From the NCBI GenBank assembly GCA_964059195.1, contig CAXKWD010000006.1:12206530-12270529 (forward strand): a DNA stretch of 64,000 bases, given 5' to 3'. Source of the DNA: Ectobius pallidus. Lineage: Eukaryota > Arthropoda > Insecta > Blattodea > Ectobiidae. This document shows, piece after piece, positions 56,535 to 64,000 of the stretch. The translations under genes and the position numbers were made by a program. Within the stretch, counting starts at the first letter, position 1, and every line of letters begins with the position of its first letter. The notes beneath the pieces were generated by a model. The model was not told the DNA's origin and did no database searches. It saw nothing but the letters and a program-made list of their open reading frames with translations.

Positions 56535-57425
56535 ATCAGTCTCAAAAACGAACTGTTGTGAACTGTGCTTTGTATTTTCACATTCGGTTGTTTACTTTTG
56601 CTCCGTATAGATTCGTGGGGGCAAAGGAGTAGCTATCTCATAACAAAGTGGTTTACTCCTCCACATTCTGCTATCTACCAATGAAGTCTGTGAACAGCGG
56701 TCGGGAGGTTAACAATACAAGTAAAATAATCGTGCCTTGTCAACATTGTCAAAATAATTGTCATACAAGACCACATGCAAAGTTATTACTTTCCCTATTC
56801 ATATTCTAGGCTTAAGGAATAAAGACGGAAAAAGTCATTGTTCAGTTCTTCATATTAAATTACCCGTTTCAAGGTCCGCTGAGCCCATAATGTCATATAT
56901 AATGGTTCCTAAGTGTTCCGATTTGATGCAAATCTATTAAGGGGAGAGACACAGCTTTCTGTGAAATTCATAGGTGAGAAATAGGTGAATTTCTCTATTT
57001 TTCCTCAGCAATGAATTGCTCTACAATCTTGTAATCTGACATACTCTTTATTGCCTACTTTTACAATAGTGTACTATTTTCAAAATTAATCAAACTGTTA
57101 CAGTTATGGGTAGTTATCGTTACAAAATGGCAGCCATGTTTTGTGCTTAATATGCCGTTTCCGTGATAATTTCCACAAATGGCAATATTTTTGGTTCTTC
57201 TTTTTTTCTATTTGCAAACATCATATGAACATCGTCTATAATCTTTGAAATACCTACGATACAAGTATTTTTAAAAAATATATATATTTTTAAATTTTCT
57301 TTTTCATTAAATTATATTTAAAAAACTATTTATGTTAAATGAATGATTGTAGATAGTCTTGTTCATATGATATTAACACACACACACAAAATAATCACTC
57401 AGAAATATTGCTATTTGCGGAAGTA
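56535..57425. other. No feature recognised
   Basis: AT-rich DNA with short frames of no recognisable family. Confidence 0.5.
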
Positions 57426-57427
57426 AC

Positions 57428-57713
57428 CACTGTGTGACAAATATCTCCGCCTCTCTGTCATACTCTGTCATTCCCTGTCATTTCTTTAGGTGTAGGAAAA
57501 GATGGAAATCATTGGGAGCGAAGTCCGGGCTTTAGCATGAAAGTTTAAACACTTCCCAGCCGAACTTCTGCAGGAAACTTGCTAGGAGGTGTTGAAACAT
57601 CCACCATACAGCCCATACCTCGCTCCCAGTGATTTCCACCTTTTCCTACCCCTCACGAAATGACAAATAATGACAGAGAATGGCAGAGAGGCGAAGGTTG
57701 TTGTCACACGGTG
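57428..57713. repeat. Foldback element, short loop
   Basis: CACTGTGTGACAA and TTGTCACACGGTG close two arms that share CGCCTCTCTG, GTAGGAAAAG-TGGAAATCA and TGGGAGCGA. The arms are about 110-140 bp with a small loop. No target duplication is clear. Confidence 0.65.
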
Positions 57714-57719
57714 ATTCAA

Positions 57720-59190
57720 ATCCCAGGCGGCAGACTTTTACGACACAGGTGTTCAAAAGTTGGTGCCACGGTAAGACAAATGTTTGAATTTCGGTGGAAA
57801 ATGTGTTGAAAAATAGCTGAACACTGGCTGTGTCTGTTGCAATAAATATTTTCTTGAAATTGTGTTTTGTTTTGGTAAACGGCCCCAGGGAAACTTACTT
57901 TATGGAGGCGACTCTATAAACTTTTGTTTTTGCTTGTTTCATGAAATTATTTTCAATGAGTAATAAGATGACTTTATTATGTAATTTATTTTTATTGTGA
58001 TAGTTTTATTTAGCTGTTCTGACAATATTCAGCCATTTCATAATTACGGGTGGGACATTCTAGCAAATTATAAAAACTATTTTTGTTTATTACATATCAT
58101 AAATAATAAACTAGAATTGGTTCTTCACATTCTGTAAAATTTACAATGCCTTCTCCTCCACACTGCATGCAAAGCATTATTTAAAATTGGTTTTAAATAT
58201 TTTAAATTTGTTTTTCAAAATATGTTACGGGTGGGACATAATTTGGACACTGATTTTAATCTTGCAAAACAAAAGCTCATTTTCTGTTCTGCTATTACTG
58301 TTAGGGTCTTAATGTTGTTGTTAATGAAGGTATGAGGGATTAAATACAAATTATAAACTGTTTCCAGGTTGTCAGAACATAGCTGATTACTATTGACTAC
58401 TTGGTATTAAAGTATGTTAAAATCATGCTAAAAATGGCAAAAAAATGGTAACTCAACGCAATAAATAAGTAAATCGACAGATTTTACACATTAAACCACT
58501 TCAGATACACCTAAGTTCTTAATATTCAGAGAATTTGAGGTTTTAAACTTATGTTTGACCACCCAGCTATAATAATTTCACAACTTTTTTCTTTGAGGGA
58601 AAAATTCCCATATTTTATGAAATGGCTGTATTAAAGGATTTTGATCATTCCTCTTGTAGTGTGTAAGTTTTCTTGGCCTCCCTGCGTTCATACTACAGTA
58701 AGTGTTTGGCACTTTAAAATGCCACGTCTATTTTCATCACATCCTTTTCCGGTTCTATATTTTGCTGGGATTTAAGGAGTTACTAAAAAAATTGCATTAC
58801 TTAGAGATATTAAATCGAAGCCAGCGGATGTAAGCTATTGAATATACCTAAGCGGAGAAGGCAGCGCGGTTGCCACATGTGAGCTGTGCTATAAAGAGCA
58901 TGATTGTGAACAAAAATAGACTCAACTGCTGGAGAATGTAAAATAGTCCCCCAAGTAAGCTATCAGCTAGTTTCCATCTGTAGCCAAACGCAAGCTCCAC
59001 AGTTATGTAGACTAGGCCTGTAGATACAAATTGTTGAGCTACAATGTAAGATTTGAGAGATTTTCAACAATCTATCATTGCTATAAAATGATCTAATGTT
59101 CTATTCAACATAATAGATTCCATAGTATATTCAAGTTGCTTGTCCCATTTTTACCTCCCTAAGATCTGTCATTAAAGGGATAGTCTGATG
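57720..59190. other. Mostly unrecognised sequence
   Basis: TTACGGGTGGGACA-type words occur at about 58034 and 58224 and may be relics of one element. No gene is seen. Confidence 0.4.
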
Positions 59191-59195
59191 AGTAG

Positions 59196-59290
59196 AGCCC
59201 GGATTTGTATGCATAATCAAATAATAAAATATGCAGGCAAGTATGCATGAATAATTTTAGAAATATGCAAAAACAAATGAACGAAAATCA
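59196..59290. repeat. One-ended hAT-like fragment
   Basis: GAGCCCGGATTTGTATGCAT and following 'ATATGCA' words resemble an hAT MITE terminus. The opposite end is not identified. Confidence 0.35.
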
Positions 59291-59696
59291 AATAAACCAT
59301 TTTTGGAAGAGTAACCTTACTTTATTCGTGGCTGTTACAGTAGATAAGGAAAGTTGCCCTGAGGTTTCCTTGTGTGAAGCTCCTACGCCTGGAAGTGAAG
59401 AAGGTTTTATACAATGAAAATGTCCTTGTGCATGTGAAAAACACAACAACTCATCTTCAGTGAATCCTGAAAACACTGTGGTACACTGTTTTTGCGCAAC
59501 ATAGACTCATTAATCAGTTTCAGTTTCAGGGGTTCCAGAGTACATATCCACCCATCCATCCATTTATAAATAAATAAACATATAAATAAAAATATAGATT
59601 GGTCGCAAAGACTTTATTAAGTACCAGTAATTATTAACTATTTAAAGGGGAACATACCTAGGTATAATTTAATACCACGTTTAAGAGTAAAATTTG

Positions 59697-60162
59697 TCCA
59701 CCGCTGTGGCTCAGGGGATGCGTCCAATCCTCTCACGCAGCGGGCCCGGGTTCGATTCCTGGTCGGGACAAGTTACCTAGGTGAGGTTTTTTCCGGGGTT
59801 TTCCCTCACCTATGAGACAAATGTCAGGTAACTTTAGGCCCTTGTGGTCCCCGGATATCATCTGGCCGTCATTATCATCTTCATCCCCATCCTCGCCTTG
59901 TTCTGAGTGAGTGTGTGTGTGAATGGTGTGTATCGTCCTATGTGTTCGTGTTGTCTCGGAGGTGCCCCCGCGTTGGGCTGATCACTCATCCGGGGAGGCC
60001 CTCCATGTCCTTGTCTGGTCAAAAAAGTATGTATGTGATCCAAAGGTAATCCCTCTCCCGACAGGTCGCGGCCCTGTAAGGCCCGGGCGGCTTGGGTCGC
60101 TTAAATCCTAAAAAAAAGGGAGAGGTAAAACTACGAAAAAGAAAGAAAGAAAGAAAGAAAGA
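59697..60162 (+). repeat. tRNA-derived SINE, family C, with (GAAA)n tail
   Basis: CCGCTGTGGCTCAGGGGATG (A-box) and GGGTTCGATTCCTG (B-box) lead a GC-rich body of about 400 bp. It ends AGGGAGAGGTAAAACTACG and five GAAA units. It looks nearly full length. Confidence 0.85.
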
Positions 60163-60471
60163 GTAAAATTTGCACCTTTTTAATTGAAAACTTAAATTAA
60201 TTTATGCATTTCCCCCGGAATATGCATTCATATGCATTAACAAATACCGGTCAAATTGTCTGGAAAAGCGATACTTACAAAATATTTCATTTACGCATAC
60301 TTTTAAATATGTACAAATGAACGTGCAATTTGCAATTTGCTCTACTGATGAGAAATGGGGTAAAACAGAAATAAATAATAGGTTAAGAACCTGCTGATCT
60401 TTTCCCCTCATGGGACATGGCTTTTTTTAAAAATTTAGATAGTTCGAAGATACTTGGGCGGGCGGGGGATG

Positions 60472-60735
60472 CCGCTGCGCTACAAACCGGAAGGTCGCGG
60501 GTTTGATCACCGATGAGGTCGTTGGAGTTTTTCAATTGGCCTAATCCTTCTGGGGGCACTATGGCCCTGGGGTCGACTCAGCCTCTAACAGAAATGAGTA
60601 CCAGGAGGAATCCGGCCGGTGCGTAAGACTGGCAACTTTACCACCGTCGTGTACCGATTGTCTTAAAAATCTGGGAGCTTCAACCTCCTGGAACCCTCTG
60701 GGCCTCCGTGGCCAGTAATAGGGAACACTTTACTG
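60472..60735 (+). repeat. tRNA-derived SINE, family B, copy 3, 5'-truncated
   Basis: It begins GCTGCGCTACAAACCGGAAG, just after the A-box, and ends AGTAATAGGGAACACTTTACT like copy 2. The B-box is GGGTTTGATCACC. Confidence 0.8.
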
Positions 60736-60739
60736 TTAC

Positions 60740-61300
60740 TTTACTCAAAGATACTTGACTGAGATTTTCAAAACTCGATGCAAGTGTAGCTGAAATTATT
60801 TCGATACTTTAACGAAGGGTTATTATCTGAAAAATTTATAAAAACACTTCACTTACGATGTGAATGACAGCGGCAACACTGGGGAATTCCACGCGACTAC
60901 AAGAGCACCTGTTCTTTGTCGATGTCGAAGTCGGTGCAGATTTTCGGATTAGGGAACAATGCTATTAACTCATATTCTTTTGTAGATGGACGATGGTTTG
61001 GGACGAGACCTTCTTAAAATGGCACCAACAGTACTTACACTACTGCATAGTTCAGAGTTCATCATAGTGGATATCCTGTTTTCCTAATATAAATCTCTAC
61101 AACACTTCATCCCAGCCCCTTTTCTGTCTTCGTCTCATTCATCATTCTCAATTTCTCATATAATAACAACAATCATCTTCATCGTCTAATCTTGCTGGAA
61201 AGGAGAAGCAGCTTTTAGGTTGGGACTTAAATTCCTTATTCGCAAGGGCACTTGAAGTTTAACAGGGGAACGTGCTTTGTATCATAAGAAGCGGTTAGTA
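60740..61300. other. No feature recognised
   Basis: No gene or repeat relation was noticed between the SINE and the hAT pair. Confidence 0.5.
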
Positions 61301-61311
61301 AAGGTTATAAG

Positions 61312-61888
61312 CAGGGCCCAGATTTTGATGACATGTCATCTTTTAACTAGTACATCATGGACGTTGCCCACTAGTGCAGATATTCTGATCATGATTCGTA
61401 GATTACAGAAATGGCAATTTTTAGGGTTATTTTTTGTCTTTTTTCCGGTTTTCATTTTTATGTCATTTTTAGAATTCAAAGTCTTTATTTGCTCATTTTT
61501 TGGCAATTTAACGGTCTTTTAGTTGTCATTATTTTCTCATTTTGTGTTCTTTTTTGCATTACATAGAGTTTTTGTGCATTTACTTACATTGGATATTATC
61601 AGAACTCTAAATAAGCATAAATTAATAGATCTTGTTATAATTTTAATTTTCATACAGAAAGACTGTGTTTGCTGTTTGCATTTAACTGTATGTACCAATT
61701 AACTAATTACAAACCTATAATTTAGTCAACAACACAAATGAAGGATAGACGCAAATCCGACGAATAAACTAGCATTTTCACACAAATTTTTGGGTCTTTT
61801 TTTTATTTTTGGGCCATTTTTTTGTATTTTTCCAGTCTATTATAGCTCATTTTTAAAGTATTTTTAGGTCATCAAAATCCAGGCAATG
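61312..61888. mobile_element. hAT-type MITE (family M), copy 2
   Basis: CAGGGCCCAGATTTTGATGA faces the inverse CATTGCCTGGATTTTGATGA. GTTATAAG flanks it at 61304-61311 and 61889-61896. Length is 577 bp. Confidence 0.85.
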
Positions 61889-61896
61889 GTTATAAG

Positions 61897-62636
61897 TAGA
61901 CTTCGGACTTTTAGGTCGCTAAAAATGCTGTTTTAGGTACCTAAAATAGGCTCTAAAAATTGGAAAATAGGTTCTAAAAATCGTAAAATGGTCTCTTATA
62001 AAATCGTTAAGTTGCCGATTTTCTGAAATGTCTCAATTGCAATGAAAAATATTATATTTATTGGTCACCATTAAACTATCATGATAAAAGCACAGATATA
62101 GGCCTTATGGTACACAGAATTATATAGACCTATTGCTAGGGCCTGTGTTAAATCATAACAGTGAAAACCTAATCCCTGCGCCCAGAAGCTACGCAGGCTA
62201 GTATATTTAACCCCTTGGATCCGTCAGTGATTCAGAGAACTACGTTTATTTCTTTTTTTTTTTTCTAGAGGTGGGAGTTGGGAGAAAAACACTTCATTTT
62301 CTTGGGAATTCCAAGGAATTTTTCTACTGAAGACGAAACATTCTTTACTATTTAACCAAGTCACAAATGTGTCATATACTGCACATTCCGAGCTAAAAAT
62401 TTGTACGAACTGAAAATAAATGCTAGAATTTATAACAAAAAAATAACTTATTTTGAACTTTAGAGGAAAAACAAGCAAAAAAGCAATATTAGACATAAAA
62501 ATAGGCTGTTTTAGGTCCTATAAAAGTATCAGTTTTGGGCATAGTCACTTATGTTACATGGATAGGCCTATACAAGTTTTTGTCCATATATCACTTAAGG
62601 ATTAAAATAGTTTTTTTACCTAAAATCCGAAGTCTA
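61897..62636. mobile_element. hAT-type MITE (family P)
   Basis: TAGACTTCGGACTTTTAGGT and its inverse ACCTAAAATCCGAAGTCTA bound 740 bp. GTTATAAG stands on both sides (61889-61896 and 62637-62644), shared on the left with the family-M copy. The interior repeats TAGG-TCTAAAAA words. Confidence 0.85.
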
Positions 62637-63033
62637 GTTATAAGTCAACTTGATGTGAAATTTCAGCAGTGTTTTATTCGGTATAGTGATATTCAAAAAT
62701 GAGTAGTTTTCGGCTAAAGCCCCTTTGAGAATATGGAGCTGTGAGAGATAGCCAAATAAGGGGAGCACGCGAGTTATTTCCGTTCAGGTGCTGGCTCTAC
62801 ATCCGTCTCGTAACGAGTAGCAACTTGTCAAAAATCCAGCGGTGCACTATCATATGTAACATTCATTTGACACTGAGGGGCAAAGGAAAGGTTGAAAGGG
62901 CTTTTTTCACCCCCTCCAAAATTATTATACGAGGTTGAGTCTTAAAAATAAAAATTCGTCTTTACTTTTTCAAGGAAAATATTTTATGCTAATAATAATA
63001 ATAATAATTATTATTATTATTATATTTACTTAC

Positions 63034-63531
63034 TTACTTACTCAATGGCAATAGATAATTCCTCAGCAAGATAAAGGAATATTATTATTTATTTTATGGA
63101 ACCCGAAGGTTCATTGCCGTGCTTACCTTATCCCGCCATTCAATCCTATTCTGTGCTAACTCCATCCAACCATCCCTCTCAAATCCTACTTCTCTTAAAT
63201 CTATCCTGATATTGTCCTCCCACCTACGACTAGGCCTTCCAAGTGGTCTTTCCCCTTCGGTTTTCCCAGGCAATACTTTTGAGATATTTCTTTCCTCCCC
63301 ATTTCATCCTCCGTGATTTAATTACCCTTACTATATCCTTTGACGAGTACAGGTTATGAAGCTCGTCGTTATGCAGTTTCCTCCAGTCCCCATTTTCATC
63401 TATCTTAGGCCCGAAATATTTTCCTAAGCCCCCTGTTTTCGAACGTTCTAAGATTATGTTCTTCCCGAAGAGTAAGCGACCATGTCTCACATCCATATAA
63501 TACAACTGGCAGGATAATTGTCTTATAAATC
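63034..63531 (-). mobile_element. LINE 3' end, same family as 20715-21192
   Basis: Minus-strand coding traces 'NGDWRKLHNDELHNLYSSKD' and 'IVRVIKSRRMKWGG' are followed by the family's 3' UTR and a GTAAGTAAGTAAG tail next to an AAT/ATT microsatellite (62987-63022). Frameshifts interrupt the GRPEGKRP region. Confidence 0.75.
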
Positions 63532-63593
63532 CATAAAATAGATAATATTCCTTTAGCTTGCTGAGGAATTGTCTATTGCTATTGAGTAAGTAT
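63532..63593 (+). repeat. LINE 3'-tail fragment in opposite orientation
   Basis: CCATAAAATAGATAATATTC to GAGTAAGTA repeats the last 60 bases of the same LINE family, head to head with the copy on its left. Confidence 0.65.
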
Positions 63594-63594
63594 C

Positions 63595-64000
63595 AAATGT
63601 TCCATCCCTCCTACCTGGTAGGTGACCTGGAACACTGTTCAAGGAGGTGTGGGACAACGTTTTGAGCCTCAGTGTTTATGTAGATAACACCGATCCTCAT
63701 AAAGTCTGAAAATTCCTTTTTTCAGTGTATTTATATAGAGCATGACAACAAAAGAGTGATAATAGACGTGACTCAGAACAACAAAATTGTTGAAGCGAGC
63801 AAGTTCGACTTCGAAATACATCTAGCCCTCATATCCAAAAATCGACTAATCGCACTATGAAATAGAATAAAAACGCTTTAAAGTATATTTTGAATTTTGC
63901 AGGAAATATGGGAGGCAACGTTTCCGATTAAAATGGTGTCCATTCTTACCTGTGTACAAATGTCCCATCCTTCCTGCATTGTAGTTATCCATGATTTAGC
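63595..64000. other. No feature recognised
   Basis: Loosely similar ATGTYCCATCCYTCCT words occur at about 63599 and 63960. Nothing else is supported up to the window edge. Confidence 0.4.

Noticed and set aside
1..64000. CRISPR arrays, bacterial operons, rRNA genes
   Set aside because: No spaced short-repeat array, Shine-Dalgarno-led gene run or rRNA motif was seen; the DNA is eukaryotic in character.

Overview
The window looks like nuclear DNA of an insect: AT-rich, intron-bearing and packed with transposon remains. A cockroach or other blattodean is my best guess, from the character of the LINE tails and from the frequent 'TAGGCCTA' string, but that is inference. There is no bacterial-type operon, rRNA gene or CRISPR array.

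One host gene can be supported. It lies on the minus strand and spans about 21 kb: a Scratch-family (Snail superfamily) zinc-finger repressor with four coding exons at 37675-37609, 23531-23275, 19455-19203 and 16988-16735. All three introns have GT/AG ends and compatible phases. The spliced product is 276 residues: an N-terminal SNAG motif, a short linker and five zinc fingers. A LINE 3' end lies about 170 bp upstream of the start codon, and an hAT-type MITE lies just past the likely poly(A) signal.

Everything else recognisable is mobile DNA. Region by region: 1-2.5 kb, a LINE C-terminus and CTGAGAG-rich ends of an unplaced element; 2.58-2.83 kb, a tRNA-derived SINE with a perfect 13-bp target duplication; 3.24-4.18 and 17.30-18.21 kb, two copies of a piggyBac MITE; 4.7-5.6 kb, a GGGCC-ended element; 6.6-7.1 kb, a threefold tandem repeat; 7.24-7.59 kb, a small TA-flanked MITE; 8.16-10.01 kb, a decayed mariner inside a second inverted repeat; 10.1-10.9 kb, an element with repeated internal motifs; 12.7-15.5 kb, a TIR element carrying a broken THAP gene and interrupted by a LINE; 15.9-16.6 kb, an hAT MITE; 18.3-19.0 and 22.0-22.6 kb, two copies of another hAT MITE; 20.2-21.9 kb, a Tigger relic, a LINE 3' end and a 543-bp foldback; 25.8-26.2 kb, an inverted repeat around a TATA box; 28.7-31.4 kb, a Helentron-like element next to a Helitron that holds an hAT MITE; 32.6-33.4 kb, an hAT transposase relic; 33.7-45.4 kb, many Helitron and Helentron-like copies; 46.3-47.8 kb, a Harbinger-like MITE inside an hAT MITE; 48.4-52.5 kb, pogo-like elements, one with a PHD-finger exon; 54.6-60.7 kb, three SINE families and further MITEs; 61.3-62.6 kb, two unrelated hAT MITEs sharing one target site; 63.0-63.6 kb, LINE 3' ends in opposed orientation.

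The transposons mostly lie in introns or flanks of the Scratch gene and do not break its coding exons. I did not find a convincing new biochemical system. The most informative items are the nested and shared-target insertions, a paralogous empty site for the Helentron-like family, the hairpin-forming elements, and hammerhead-like motifs linked to Penelope-type sequence. Boundaries were read by eye, and family names rest on motifs rather than database searches.
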